Shown one piece after another: positions 29,245-38,981 of a stretch of DNA of 64,000 bases (position 1 is its first letter; the number at the start of each line of letters is the position of its first letter). Origin of the DNA: Shewanella subflava. GTDB lineage: Bacteria; Pseudomonadota; Gammaproteobacteria; Enterobacterales; Shewanellaceae. The stretch spans positions 124,001 to 188,000 of the forward strand of contig NZ_JAPDMX010000012.1 in NCBI RefSeq assembly GCF_025971955.1. Direction: 5' to 3'. The position numbers and the translations under genes were made by a program. The notes beneath the pieces were generated by a model. That model had not been told where the DNA came from. It did no database searches and worked only from the letters and a program-made list of their open reading frames with translations.

Positions 29245-30621
29245 ATGAGTATGTCTAGCAGTGTTAATACCAGTATGTCAGTGCTAATTGTTGATGATGA
29301 ACCCGGCATGCGCAGTTTCTTATCTAAAGCGATGTTAAAAAAATTTGCGTTTGTTGAAACCGCATCAACAATTGCCGAAGCTGAGCAGGTTCGAAGCCAA
29401 GGACATTTTGATGTATTAATTGTTGATATTCGTTTGCCCGATCGCTCTGGTATAGAGTGGCATGAAGCGCTCGATGATACCGACCGTCAATCCGATATTA
29501 TTTTCATGACCGGTTATGCTGATATGGATGTGGCCATCAAAGCCTTACGAGCAGGTGCATCTGACTTCATTATGAAGCCATTTCATCTTGAGCAAATGAT
29601 GTCAGCGGTTGATCGCTGTATTGAAAAACGCTTACTCAAACGTGAAAACTTTATGTTAAAACGTGAGCTTTCCCACGGGCAGTCATCAACCATTATTGGC
29701 AGCAGCGATGCGATTAACGAAGTCAAACAAGTAATTGAACGTGTTGCACCTACCAATGCAGTGGTGTTGATTGAGGGCGAGTCAGGTACGGGTAAAGAGC
29801 TTGTAGCGAGGCAATTACATCAATTAAGTGACCGCACAGGTCCATTTGTGCCAGTAAATTGTGGTGCCATTGCACCTGAACTATTAGCCAGTGAATTGTT
29901 TGGCCATGTTGCAGGCTCATTTACTGGCGCGAAAACCTCAAGGGAAGGATTATTCAATTTTGCCTCAGGCGGCACCATCTTTTTAGATGAAATTGGTGAA
30001 ATGCCAATGAATATGCAAACCGCTTTATTACGGGTATTAGAGCAGCGGGCAATTAGGCCTGTAGGCAGTGAAAAAGAGGTCAATATCGATGTTCGAGTGG
30101 TGGCGGCAACTAACCGCTTACTGGTGGAAGAAGTCGAAAAAGGACACTTTCGACGCGACCTCTACTATCGTTTAAATGTATTAAATATTTTGATCCCGCC
30201 TTTACGTGCTAGGCCTGAAGATGTTGTTGAGTTAACCCATCATTTTACGGTACAAATCTCTAAAGAATTAGGCATTAAGCCTGTGCTATGGAGCCATGAA
30301 GATTTACAAGTGTTAAAGCAACATGAGTGGCCAGGTAATATTCGTGAATTGAAAAACATGATTGAGCGTTGCATTTTACTGGGCAAGCCGCCTGCGGAAT
30401 ATTGGAAAAAAACCGCTACAACAGAAGCCATTGAAAACTTCGGCTACCCTCTAGATTGGACCTTGAAAGCCGTTGAAAAAGAGCATGTCACTAAGGTAGT
30501 TGATGCCCATGAAGGCAATAAATCTGCAGCCGCCAGAGAGCTAGGCGTGTCACGCAAAACATTGGACAGAAAGTACAAAGAGTGGTTAGGACAGATTTCT
30601 GATGAGCAAGAGGAATCGTAA
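29245..30621 (+). CDS. NtrC-type sigma-54 response regulator
   Basis: A 458-residue regulator with three parts. The receiver domain spans residues 12-125 with acidic pair Asp17-Asp18 and phospho-acceptor Asp61 in VDIRLPD. The AAA+ domain spans about 150-390 with Walker A GESGTGKE and a sigma-54 loop reading GSFTGA, in place of the usual GAFTGA. The C-terminal Fis-type helix-turn-helix is NKSAAARELGVSRKTLDRKY. GGAG upstream supports the start. It is 2 bases from the kinase gene and divergent from tupA. Its targets are unknown; I saw no sigma-54 promoter by eye in the adjoining spacer. Confidence 0.93.
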   Translation: MSMSSSVNTSMSVLIVDDEPGMRSFLSKAMLKKFAFVETASTIAEAEQVRSQGHFDVLIVDIRLPDRSGIEWHEALDDTDRQSDIIFMTGYADMDVAIKALRAGASDFIMKPFHLEQMMSAVDRCIEKRLLKRENFMLKRELSHGQSSTIIGSSDAINEVKQVIERVAPTNAVVLIEGESGTGKELVARQLHQLSDRTGPFVPVNCGAIAPELLASELFGHVAGSFTGAKTSREGLFNFASGGTIFLDEIGEMPMNMQTALLRVLEQRAIRPVGSEKEVNIDVRVVAATNRLLVEEVEKGHFRRDLYYRLNVLNILIPPLRARPEDVVELTHHFTVQISKELGIKPVLWSHEDLQVLKQHEWPGNIRELKNMIERCILLGKPPAEYWKKTATTEAIENFGYPLDWTLKAVEKEHVTKVVDAHEGNKSAAARELGVSRKTLDRKYKEWLGQISDEQEES

Positions 30622-30623
30622 CC

Positions 30624-32753
30624 GTGTCTTTTTTTAAGCGAATTTTTGATATCAGCTGGCAGCAAATGCAAGCCAAAGTGCGTTACAGGTTATTAATTTT
30701 AACTTTGCTCCCCATCCTGTTGACGCTTGTCAGCTTGGTTTTTATTACCATTTATTGGAATATCAGTTACACCAGCCAACAATTATTTATGAAGGTGAAG
30801 GCGGATTTAACTGTTGCCGAAAACACCCTAGAGCAAGTGCAAAATCGCCAAGAACAGCAATTAATGCATGTGGCAAATTCATGGGCTTTTCAAACCGCTT
30901 TTAAACAACTACTTCAAGATAAGCATAACCAACAGGCTCGCAATACTATTTCCGAGGTACTTAATCAAACTAAGCAACAGCTTAGTTTGGATTTTTTGCG
31001 AGTGGTCAGCGTTGAACAGGTTAGTGGCGATACTGATTTAAGTGCTTTATTGCGAAAAAAACCTAAGTCACCGACTTCGGGCATGATGGTATTGTCGTCC
31101 AAACGCTTAAAAGAGATTGACCCACAATTAGCGCAATATGCCATTATCGATTTAAAAACAACCCAAAGGGCACTAGAACCTACAAAAGCACAGGAAAAAC
31201 GCGGCTTAATTAGCCGCAGTGTGTTGCCCATTATTAATCCAGATTCATCGGTGTCTTGGTACCTTGATGGTGGCAATTTGCTGAATCGGGATACCGCTAT
31301 CGTCGATCACATTCGCAATTTGGTTTATGACAAAGGCACTTTACCTGAACTATCTATTGGCTCCGTGACCGTGTTTTTAGACAATGTGAGAGTGAGCACC
31401 AATGTACCGATAAATGCCTCTTCTTCACAATATTCAGATCAAAATCGCGCTCTGGGCACATTGGTGTCAGAAGAGGTAAGAGAAAAAGTGTTAATCGAAG
31501 GTCAACCTTGGGTAGACAGAGCGTTTGTATTTAACGATTGGTATATTTCAGCATATGCCCCACTACTTGATATCTACGGCAAGCGCATTGGGATGGTGTA
31601 CACCGGCTTTTCAGAAGGCCCTTTCATTAATAATTACCTGTTAAATATCATCGAACTGGGCAGCATTTTAATGTTGGTACTGTTTATTTCAGGATTATTG
31701 GTTTACCGCGGTGCGTACAGCTTATTAAAGCCGATAGAGCGAATTCATCACGTTGTTAAAGCGGTACAATCTGGTGGCAATGTCCGCATTGGTGAGTTGG
31801 GGTTAGATCGTGACAACGAACTTGCAAATTTGGCCGAGCAATTTGATAGCATGTTGGACTTGTTGCAGCGCCGTAATCTGCAAATCCAAGCCGCGGCAGA
31901 GCAACTCGAAGTCAAAGTCGAACAAAGAACCAAAAGCCTTCAGGATAAAACAGAAGAGTTGCAACGCAACGTGGCACTGCTCAATGAAACCCGTCAGCAA
32001 TTGGTTACCAATGAAAAACTCACCGCACTCGGTGAACTGACCGCAGGTATCGCACACGAGATTAATAATCCTACCGCGGTGATCTTGGGCAACATGGAAT
32101 TATTAAAGTACGAGTTGGGTGACCAAGCTGAGCAGGTATCGGAAGAAATTGAATTGGTTATTCAGCAAGTTGGACGGATCAGCACCATTATTCGCAGTTT
32201 ATTGCAGTACAGTCGTCCCGGTGAGTTTAATGCCCCGATTGAAATGCATCAGGTCACGCCGATTGTTGAAGAGGTATTAGTGCTGGTGCGCCATTCCATT
32301 CAAAAGCAACAGGTGGTGCTGATCAAAGAGCTCAACGCCAGTTGTCCCGTTGAGGTGAATCGTCCACAGCTTCAGCAGGTATTAATTAACCTTGTTGTGA
32401 ATGCCGCCCATGCCATTGAAGCCAAAAAAGAGCCCACTTCAGAGCGCATCTGGATCCGAACGCATGACTGGCTGCAAAATGATGAACCCATAGGGGTCAA
32501 AATTGAAGTGGAAGATGAAGGCGTAGGGATCAGTGCAGAGCAGCTGAGCCGTATTTTTGATCCTTTTTATACCACGCGTAAAGATGGTACAGGTTTAGGA
32601 TTATCATTAAGTTACGGTATTATCAAACGCCTAGGTGGCACGATTGAAGTGAAATCAACCGAAGGTAAAGGCACAGTATTTATTATTGGGCTGTACTACA
32701 AAGCCAAAGATGAGCACACCAATAATCCTTATGATGGCTTACATTTTAGTTAA
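30624..32753 (+). CDS. Membrane sensor histidine kinase
   Basis: A 709-residue kinase with TM1 at about 22-48, a large periplasmic sensor of cache-like type, TM2 at about 345-367, a HAMP segment, a coiled coil (QIQAAAEQLEVKVEQRTKSL), a HisKA box with His478 in GIAHEINNPTAV, and an ATPase domain with DPFYTTRKDGTGLGLSL. The start is GTG, two bases past the regulator's stop, and AGAGGA lies upstream. The pair therefore forms a kinase-regulator operon. The large sensor suggests a small-molecule ligand, perhaps an oxyanion or organic acid given the adjacent transporter, but this is inference only. Confidence 0.93.
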   Translation: MSFFKRIFDISWQQMQAKVRYRLLILTLLPILLTLVSLVFITIYWNISYTSQQLFMKVKADLTVAENTLEQVQNRQEQQLMHVANSWAFQTAFKQLLQDKHNQQARNTISEVLNQTKQQLSLDFLRVVSVEQVSGDTDLSALLRKKPKSPTSGMMVLSSKRLKEIDPQLAQYAIIDLKTTQRALEPTKAQEKRGLISRSVLPIINPDSSVSWYLDGGNLLNRDTAIVDHIRNLVYDKGTLPELSIGSVTVFLDNVRVSTNVPINASSSQYSDQNRALGTLVSEEVREKVLIEGQPWVDRAFVFNDWYISAYAPLLDIYGKRIGMVYTGFSEGPFINNYLLNIIELGSILMLVLFISGLLVYRGAYSLLKPIERIHHVVKAVQSGGNVRIGELGLDRDNELANLAEQFDSMLDLLQRRNLQIQAAAEQLEVKVEQRTKSLQDKTEELQRNVALLNETRQQLVTNEKLTALGELTAGIAHEINNPTAVILGNMELLKYELGDQAEQVSEEIELVIQQVGRISTIIRSLLQYSRPGEFNAPIEMHQVTPIVEEVLVLVRHSIQKQQVVLIKELNASCPVEVNRPQLQQVLINLVVNAAHAIEAKKEPTSERIWIRTHDWLQNDEPIGVKIEVEDEGVGISAEQLSRIFDPFYTTRKDGTGLGLSLSYGIIKRLGGTIEVKSTEGKGTVFIIGLYYKAKDEHTNNPYDGLHFS

Positions 32754-32769
32754 TTTCGGTCATTTTTAG

Positions 32770-32798
32770 GCAAAAAAAAGCCGGATGATTAATCCGGC
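32770..32798 (-). terminator. Terminator between kinase and GNAT genes
   Basis: GCCGGAT at 32780-32786 pairs with ATCCGGC at 32792-32798. On the minus strand the stem is followed by eight T residues, so it is best placed to stop transcripts coming from the GNAT gene. It may also trim the kinase message. Confidence 0.75.
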
Positions 32799-32898
32799 CA
32801 CAAAGAGTGTGTGAGCAATGTCGTGCTTGCGAACTCAGCCTAACAATAAAGGTGATGAAGCTTTAAAATTGCAACTGAGCTTTGGAACGCACACAAAT

Positions 32899-32917
32899 AG
32901 TAATCATTCTCATTATC
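32899..32917. promoter_or_regulatory. Fur-box-like sequence
   Basis: AGTAATCATTCTCATTATC matches 14 of the 19 positions of the classical Fur consensus GATAATGATAATCATTATC. It lies between two gene 3' ends and no recognised start is close, so a role as an operator is uncertain. Confidence 0.35.
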
Positions 32918-32982
32918 GTTTGCAAGCTTTATTAATAAAACTGATTGCAGCTTTACATTATCACCAGCCGAAGCCAGCTAGA

Positions 32983-33459
32983 TTACTGACTTACAGTAAA
33001 ATTAAGCTGTTTTTGTAAATGCAGCTTATGCTGACTAATGTTGCTTTGATCCGCTTCAACAGCCGTAATTTGATACTGACGACTGACCAGCATATTCAAC
33101 ATGGCATTAAATTGGTTACGTGTTTTGACTGATAGGGTAACGTACCCTTTATGTGCAACCCACTTTTCTTGGTATTCCAACATCGACTTAGCTAATCCTA
33201 ACTGACGAAAATCGGGTAATACACCACCTAACCAACTATAAAACTCAGTGTCATGCTTGGCATAGCCTAATTTAAATCCAGCAACCTCACCTTCAACGTA
33301 AGCAATTAAGATTAAACAGGGTGCTGAATTTAATCGCTGTTGAATATCCGCTTGGGTTTGTGGGCTATCTAATTCCGGGACTTGTTGCGTCAATTGGGCG
33401 ATGAGTTGGCAAACAGTGTCAGTTGCATCGGTAAATTCACGAATTTCTAAAGTGTACAT
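32983..33459 (-). CDS. GNAT-family acetyltransferase
   Basis: A 158-residue protein with the N-acetyltransferase fold: opening YTLEIREFTDATDTV, the beta4 strand segment VAGFKLGYA, the acetyl-CoA loop WLGGVLPDFRQLGLAKSM (the Q/RxxGxG/A motif in a form QLGLA), and the terminal QYQITAVEA strand. The substrate cannot be predicted. It is monocistronic, with a terminator about 185 bases downstream. No signal peptide. Confidence 0.85.
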   Translation of the reverse strand: MYTLEIREFTDATDTVCQLIAQLTQQVPELDSPQTQADIQQRLNSAPCLILIAYVEGEVAGFKLGYAKHDTEFYSWLGGVLPDFRQLGLAKSMLEYQEKWVAHKGYVTLSVKTRNQFNAMLNMLVSRQYQITAVEADQSNISQHKLHLQKQLNFTVSQ

Positions 33460-33645
33460 CTAAGCTCTCCACAAGCGGTATTTCAGGTATTTGAAGGCCA
33501 CTATTATAACAGGTCTGTCCAGTTGAGTTTATGATTAGTTTAAGCCTATAAACGAACGAAAACTCTGTTTAAACTTCAGATGCTTATCGATATATTGAGC
33601 TTTAAAGATGTACAGGTGTAGGCTGGCTTTACAATTTTAAGGAAT

Positions 33646-33678
33646 AAAAAAAGCGCGATAATGCTCACTATCACGCTT
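33646..33678 (-). terminator. Terminator after yhhQ
   Basis: Ten-base stem AAGCGCGATA (33651-33660) with TATCACGCTT (33669-33678), and on the minus strand a following run of T residues. It lies about 80 bases past the yhhQ stop codon. The rest of the 33460-33760 spacer holds nothing else that I can support. Confidence 0.8.
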
Positions 33679-33760
33679 GATCGAGTATTTTGAATCAATC
33701 TGTTTCAAATAAGAAAGCGATTTTTCGGTTTAATCACGCCCTCAAAATAGCAATATTGTG

Positions 33761-34423
33761 CTAAAGAATGCGCACTGAGTGTTGGTGTGTACTGAGCAAT
33801 TTATCTTGTAATACGCGCAGCAATACCCCGTAAGCCGGTAAGAATAATCCCAAGCTAACAATCAATTTAAAACCATAGTCAATGGTGGCGATTTCCGGCC
33901 AGTGCGTAGACATAAAAGCATCTGTTGAAGCGTAAAAGGCCACACTGAAAAATACCAATGTATCGACTAAATTACCTATCAAGGTTGATGCTGCCGGCGC
34001 AATCCACCATGCACGCACTCTTCTTAATTGCGCAAATACCGTGATATCCATTAATTGGCCTACAAGATAGGCAATAAAGCTGGCAAATGCGATGCGAAAA
34101 ACAAAAGTGTTCACCTCTAATAAGGCACTAAACTGTTGAAATTGCCCTTGATGGAACAAAACACCAATTAAATACGACACAACTAAAGCGGGCAGCATAG
34201 CTTTAAAAATAATTTGTCTAGCGGCTTGTTGGCCAAAAATACGGACGGTGAGATCGGTGGCTAAATACACAAATGGAAAGCTAAAGGCGCCCCAAGTGGT
34301 GTGGTAACCAAAGACTTGAAAAGGTAATTGAACCAGATAATTACTGGCACAAATAATCAGTATATGAAAGCTGACTAAAAATAGCAGCGCACGACGCGTT
34401 TGCGTCTGAGTAAGTTTTAACAT
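33761..34423 (-). CDS. yhhQ: Queuosine precursor transporter
   Basis: A 220-residue inner membrane protein with about six helices, of the YhhQ/COG1738 family that imports the queuosine precursors preQ0 and preQ1. Typical segments are ASNYLVQLPFQVFG, SFPFVYLATDLTVRIFG, FASFIAYLVGQLMDITVFAQL and ASTLIGNLVDTLVFFSVAFY. The start at 34423 is supported by an AGG ribosome site that forms the tail of a preQ1-I riboswitch immediately upstream. A matching ligand-sensing RNA and transporter gives this assignment good support. It is monocistronic, with a terminator downstream. Confidence 0.95.
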   Translation of the reverse strand: MLKLTQTQTRRALLFLVSFHILIICASNYLVQLPFQVFGYHTTWGAFSFPFVYLATDLTVRIFGQQAARQIIFKAMLPALVVSYLIGVLFHQGQFQQFSALLEVNTFVFRIAFASFIAYLVGQLMDITVFAQLRRVRAWWIAPAASTLIGNLVDTLVFFSVAFYASTDAFMSTHWPEIATIDYGFKLIVSLGLFLPAYGVLLRVLQDKLLSTHQHSVRIL

Positions 34424-34430
34424 CTTGTGG

Positions 34431-34467
34431 CCTTTTTATTTGGGTTAGGCGGGGTGAGGGAACCCGC
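34431..34467 (-). ncRNA. preQ1-I riboswitch controlling yhhQ
   Basis: Read 5' to 3' on the minus strand, the RNA begins GCGGG, has loop UUCCCUCAC, closes with CCCGC, continues CUAACCCAAAUAA and ends AAAGG. This is the compact H-type pseudoknot layout of preQ1-I aptamers and resembles the Thermoanaerobacter version, including ACCCC before the stem close and the A-rich tail ending AAGG. The terminal AGG can pair with CCU in the loop and is also the ribosome site, seven bases before the yhhQ start. Ligand binding should therefore hide the ribosome site and reduce translation. Confidence 0.85.
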
Positions 34468-34602
34468 AATTTTATTGACTGCAAGTGCATTGACACTCAA
34501 AGTCTGTACAGAGATTTTTTATGATTATGTCTTGTGTATTAAACGCTATCATTATTTAAATGATAGTAGGTTTCGACAAGGGGGCGGGATAATACCACCG
34601 CC

Positions 34603-34631
34603 AATAAAAAAAGCCCAGCACAAGCTGGGCT
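34603..34631 (-). terminator. Terminator of the RND efflux operon
   Basis: AGCCCAGC at 34612-34619 pairs with GCTGGGCT at 34624-34631 over an ACAA loop. On the minus strand seven T residues follow. It lies about 25 bases past the stop of the pump gene. Confidence 0.9.
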
Positions 34632-34655
34632 AATTTTTACTCAACTCACAAGGTC

Positions 34656-37600
34656 TTAGTGGTCAGACTTATGTGATGTTTCAACAGGTGTATCAGTTGC
34701 TGGTACTGCGTCAGTTTTATTCTGCTTACGACTGAAGATCCTTTCTACCACCACGAAGAATAATGGAATAAGGAAGATACCTAAGAAGGTTGAACTCATC
34801 ATACCGCCAAGTACACCGGTACCGATGGCATTTTTACTGCCCGAACCCACACCGGTACTTATAGCAAGCGGTACAACACCAAAGCCGAATGCTAATGATG
34901 TCATTAAGATTGGACGTAAACGCACACGTACTGCATGTAATGTCGCCTCAATAAGCCCAGCGCCTTTGTCGTAGAAGTCCTTAGCAAATTCCACAATCAA
35001 AATCGCGTTCTTCGTGGCTAGCCCTACAGTGGTTAGCAAGCCAACCTGGAAGAATACGTCGTTAGGTAAACCGCGACCATTCATCGCAATTAACGCACCA
35101 ATCACGCCTAATGGCACAACTAACACAACGGCAAATGGCACTGACCAGCTTTCATATAGTGCGGCGAGTACAAGGAAAACCACCAAAATTGATAATGCAT
35201 ACAATGCTGGAGCTTGGTTACCTGATAAACGTTCTTCAAAAGAAAGACCATTCCATTCAATACCAAATCCAGGTGGTAATTGCTTAACCATTGCCTCCAT
35301 GTCAGCCATGGCAGCACCGGTACTATAGCCTGGCACAGTTGCGCCTTGAATGTTCACCGCTGGCAAACCATTAAAGCGTTGTAACTGTGGCGAACCAAAG
35401 TTCCACTTACCGGTTGCAAAAGCGGAAAACGGCACCATCTCACCTGCACTATTACGTACATACCAGGTGTCTAAATCACTTGGCTGCATACGATATTGCG
35501 CATCACCTTGCAGATAGACTTTTTTCACACGGCCACGGTCGATAAAGTCATTCACATATGACCCTCCCCAAGCCGTACCCAGTACGCTATTTACATTATC
35601 AATATCAATACCTAATGCACGAAGCTTTGCTTGATCAATGTCAATTTCGTACATTGGCGCATCTTCTTGACCATTTGGACGCACCGCCACCAGATTAGGG
35701 TTTTGTGCAGCCATACCCAGTAACTGATTACGTGCTGCAATTAACGCATCATGACCTTGTCCACTTCGGTCTTGAAGATACAAATCAAAACCATTGGCAG
35801 TACCTAATTCAATAACGGCTGGTGGAACAAAGGCAAATACCATGGCTTCTTTGATTTGTGAGAACTTCGCCATCGCACGGTCTGAAATCGATTTAACATC
35901 TTGACCAGGTTCAGTACGCTCAGCCCAATCATGCAGGCCAACGAATGACATCCCCATGTTTTGTCCCATACCAGCAAAACTGAAGCCTGCAACGCTAAAT
36001 ACTGATTTAACATTGTCACCTTCAGTGCCAAGATAATAATCGTTGACCTGATTTAGAACCTTAACAGTGCTTTCTTGGGTCGAGTTAGTTGGCAAAATAG
36101 CTTGAGTAAACAAGATACCCTGATCTTCATCTGGTAAGAAAGCCGTTGGCATCCGCATGAAAATCCATGCAGTAGCAATGACAATGACTAAGTAAACCCC
36201 CATCATACGTACACTGCGTTTTAAAATGTTGGCTACCGACTTTTCATAGCGCGATGTTAACTTATCAAAGCTGCGGTTGAACCAGCCAAAGAACCCAGTG
36301 TTAATATGGGTGTGACCTTTGGGGATTGGCTTTAACATTGTGGCACATAATGCGGGGGTTAAAACCATTGCCACAAATACAGATAATGCCATCGCAGACA
36401 CAATCGTAATGGAGAACTGACGGTAAATGACACCCGTTGAGCCCGACATAAAGGCCATAGGTACAAATACTGCTGACAGAGTCAAGCCAATACCGACCAA
36501 TGCACCTGTGATTTGATCCATAGATTTACGGGTGGCTTCAAGCGGGCTTAAGCCTTCTTCCGACATGACCCGTTCTACGTTTTCTACCACAACAATGGCA
36601 TCATCCACCAACAGACCAATTGCCAGCACCATAGCAAACATGGTGAGCGAGTTAATCGAGAACCCAGTAGCAGATAAAATCGCAAAGGTACCTAGCAATA
36701 CCACAGGTACCGCAATGGTCGGAATTAATGTTGCTCTAAAGTTCTGCAAAAACAGATACATGATCAAGAACACTAATACGATTGCTTCAATTAAGGTATG
36801 GACTACGCCTTCAATGGATTTTTCCACGAATGGTGTAGTGTCGTAAGGGTAGTAAATCTCTAAACCTTCTGGGAAATAGACCTTTAACTCTTCAAGTTTT
36901 TCTCGAATAAGTTTGGCAGTATCTAAGGCGTTGGCCCCAGTTGCTAATTTGAACGCGAGACCCGATGCGGGTTTGCCGTTATATAGCGACTCAGTAGTAT
37001 AACTTTCAGCACCCAGTTCAACCCGTGCCACATCTTCAAGATAAACATTTGCACCTGAAGAGTCTGACTTAATGATAATTCGTTTGAATTGAGCTGTAGT
37101 TTGTAATCGACTTTGAGATGTGACTGTGGCATTTAATTCTTGCCCAGCCATAGCTGGAGCGCCACCTAACTGACCCGCTGATACTTGAGCGTTTTGCTCT
37201 CGAATCGCAGCCATAACATCAACACTGGTTAAGTTATATTGCGTCAGTTTTAACGGGTCAAGCCAAATACGCATTGCATATTGCGCACCAAATAGTTGCA
37301 ACTCACCTACACCCGGTACACGACTCATCGGGTCTTGAACGTTAGCAGCAACATAATCTGAGATATCGTTTTTAGCTAAAGAGCCATCTTCGGATACAAA
37401 CGCAGCAACCATCAAGAATCCCGCACTGGATTTGTTAACATTAACCCCTTGCGACTGCACCTCTTGAGGCAATAAAGTCATTGCCGCTTGTAGCTTGTTT
37501 TGCACTTGAACCTGTGCAATATCTGGATCGGCTTCCGCATTAAAGGTTAGAGTAATTGTTGCGTTACCAAAACTGTCGCTGCTTGAGTTGATATAACGAA

Positions 37601-37823
37601 GGTGATCAAGCCCTGTCATACGCTGCTCAATAACTTGAGTAACAGTATCTTCCATCGTTTTTGCCGAAGCACCAGGATAGGAAGCTTTAATCACAACCGA
37701 GGGCGGTGCAATACTTGGGTATTGTGCCACAGGTAGGCCTTTAATTGCTAAGACCCCTGCAAGCATTATTAAAATGGAGATCACCCAGGCAAAAATAGGG
37801 CGATCGATAAAAAAGCGAGCCAT
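34656..37823 (-). CDS. RND multidrug efflux pump, AcrB/MexB type
   Basis: A 1055-residue inner membrane pump of the HAE-1 branch of the RND superfamily, exporting hydrophobic and amphiphilic compounds using the proton gradient. Visible are the N-terminal [20 protein letters not shown], the proton-relay [17 protein letters not shown] in TM4, [19 protein letters not shown], and two large periplasmic loops. Length is typical for the family. It is the second gene of an operon with an adaptor gene 12 bases upstream, and no outer membrane channel gene is present, so a TolC-like protein encoded elsewhere must be used. The divergent TetR gene is the likely repressor. Confidence 0.96.
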   Translation of the reverse strand: MARFFIDRPIFAWVISILIMLAGVLAIKGLPVAQYPSIAPPSVVIKASYPGASAKTMEDTVTQVIEQRMTGLDHLRYINSSSDSFGNATITLTFNAEADPDIAQVQVQNKLQAAMTLLPQEVQSQGVNVNKSSAGFLMVAAFVSEDGSLAKNDISDYVAANVQDPMSRVPGVGELQLFGAQYAMRIWLDPLKLTQYNLTSVDVMAAIREQNAQVSAGQLGGAPAMAGQELNATVTSQSRLQTTAQFKRIIIKSDSSGANVYLEDVARVELGAESYTTESLYNGKPASGLAFKLATGANALDTAKLIREKLEELKVYFPEGLEIYYPYDTTPFVEKSIEGVVHTLIEAIVLVFLIMYLFLQNFRATLIPTIAVPVVLLGTFAILSATGFSINSLTMFAMVLAIGLLVDDAIVVVENVERVMSEEGLSPLEATRKSMDQITGALVGIGLTLSAVFVPMAFMSGSTGVIYRQFSITIVSAMALSVFVAMVLTPALCATMLKPIPKGHTHINTGFFGWFNRSFDKLTSRYEKSVANILKRSVRMMGVYLVIVIATAWIFMRMPTAFLPDEDQGILFTQAILPTNSTQESTVKVLNQVNDYYLGTEGDNVKSVFSVAGFSFAGMGQNMGMSFVGLHDWAERTEPGQDVKSISDRAMAKFSQIKEAMVFAFVPPAVIELGTANGFDLYLQDRSGQGHDALIAARNQLLGMAAQNPNLVAVRPNGQEDAPMYEIDIDQAKLRALGIDIDNVNSVLGTAWGGSYVNDFIDRGRVKKVYLQGDAQYRMQPSDLDTWYVRNSAGEMVPFSAFATGKWNFGSPQLQRFNGLPAVNIQGATVPGYSTGAAMADMEAMVKQLPPGFGIEWNGLSFEERLSGNQAPALYALSILVVFLVLAALYESWSVPFAVVLVVPLGVIGALIAMNGRGLPNDVFFQVGLLTTVGLATKNAILIVEFAKDFYDKGAGLIEATLHAVRVRLRPILMTSLAFGFGVVPLAISTGVGSGSKNAIGTGVLGGMMSSTFLGIFLIPLFFVVVERIFSRKQNKTDAVPATDTPVETSHKSDH

Positions 37824-37835
37824 AATGATTTCCTA

Positions 37836-38981
37836 TTATTTTGCTGAGTCAGTACTTAACACTTGTGGTGATACCACAGCACCCGCGCGGATTTTTTGTA
37901 AACCTTCAACGATTAACTTATCTCCGGCGACTAATCCATCAACAATACGCCATTGATTATTTATAACCTCTGCCGTTTTCACAACACGTGCTTCAACGGT
38001 ATTTTCCGCATTCACAACCATAGCAACCGCCTCACCTTTGGTATTACGTGTAATCGCTTTTTGCGGCACCATAATAGCGTGCGGATCTGTGCCTGTTGAT
38101 AACCTAGAGCGAACATACATCCCAGGTAATAAAATACCGTCTGGGTTAGGGAATTCTGCACGAATAATAACTGAGCCAGTGGTCTCATCAACACTCACTT
38201 CTGAAAACTTCAAAACACCTGGTTGATCATAGATTGAGCCATCCTCAAGCACTAAGGTCACCTGCGCATTTTTAGCTTCCAGTAATTTCCCTGCTTTTAA
38301 TTGTGTTTGCAGGCGTAACATTTGCGCACTTGATTGTGAGATATCCACATTAATTGGATCAAGTTGTTGAATGGTCGCTAAAGTATTAGCTTGGTTGGCC
38401 GTCACTAAGGCGCCAGCAGTCACCGATGACTTACCGATACGGCCAGAAATGGGTGCCTTTACTTCAGTGTATTCGAGGTTAATTTTTGCGGTATTGATTG
38501 CCGCTTGCGCCACGGTCACAGAGGCTAATGCTTCTTTATAAGCTGCTTTCGCTTCATCAAAATCCTGTACACTAACCGCATTAGTTTTTACTAAGGTTTG
38601 ATAACGAGCCGCTTTCGCCTTTGCTGATTCTAAGGCGGCATTAGCACGAGCTAAATCTGCTTCTGCGCTAATTAAAGCCGCTTTGTAGGTTGCCGAATCA
38701 ATTTGGTAAAGAGACTGGCCTTTAGTCACTTCTTTACCTTCAATAAACCCACGTTCAGTGATAATACCCGAGACTTGAGGGCGCACTTCAGCTTCTAAAA
38801 ACGATTTACTACGACCAGGTAATTCAACTTGAATCTCTTGAGATTGGGCTTCTACAATCATGACACCAACCGGAGTAGGTGGACGCTCTTGTTGAGCTTG
38901 CGCTCCACCGTCCTGCTTGCCACAGGCTGTTAACCACAACGACGCAGTAATGACTGCGGCAATTTTCAATGCTTTGTGCAT
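37836..38981 (-). CDS. RND efflux periplasmic adaptor lipoprotein
   Basis: A 381-residue membrane fusion protein of the AcrA/MexA type. The signal peptide ends in a lipobox (LTAC, Cys20), so it should be anchored in the inner membrane by lipid. Then follow the barrel-sandwich halves around a long helical hairpin: VRPQVSGIITERGFIEGKEV, KAARYQTLVKTNAVSVQDFD (hairpin) and APISGRIGKSSVTAGALV, and a beta-barrel domain (LLPGMYVRSRL). It is the first gene of the operon with the pump, translated 12 bases upstream of it. Confidence 0.95.
   Translation of the reverse strand: MHKALKIAAVITASLWLTACGKQDGGAQAQQERPPTPVGVMIVEAQSQEIQVELPGRSKSFLEAEVRPQVSGIITERGFIEGKEVTKGQSLYQIDSATYKAALISAEADLARANAALESAKAKAARYQTLVKTNAVSVQDFDEAKAAYKEALASVTVAQAAINTAKINLEYTEVKAPISGRIGKSSVTAGALVTANQANTLATIQQLDPINVDISQSSAQMLRLQTQLKAGKLLEAKNAQVTLVLEDGSIYDQPGVLKFSEVSVDETTGSVIIRAEFPNPDGILLPGMYVRSRLSTGTDPHAIMVPQKAITRNTKGEAVAMVVNAENTVEARVVKTAEVINNQWRIVDGLVAGDKLIVEGLQKIRAGAVVSPQVLSTDSAK

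Noticed and set aside
29245..30621. GSFTGA as evidence that the regulator cannot activate sigma-54
   Set aside because: GSFTGA occurs naturally in functional sigma-54 activators, so the substitution alone is not disabling.
32818..33018. A 66-residue plus-strand frame around the Fur-box-like site
   Set aside because: It overlaps the end of the GNAT gene on the other strand and lacks a ribosome site; kept only as a note in the Fur finding.
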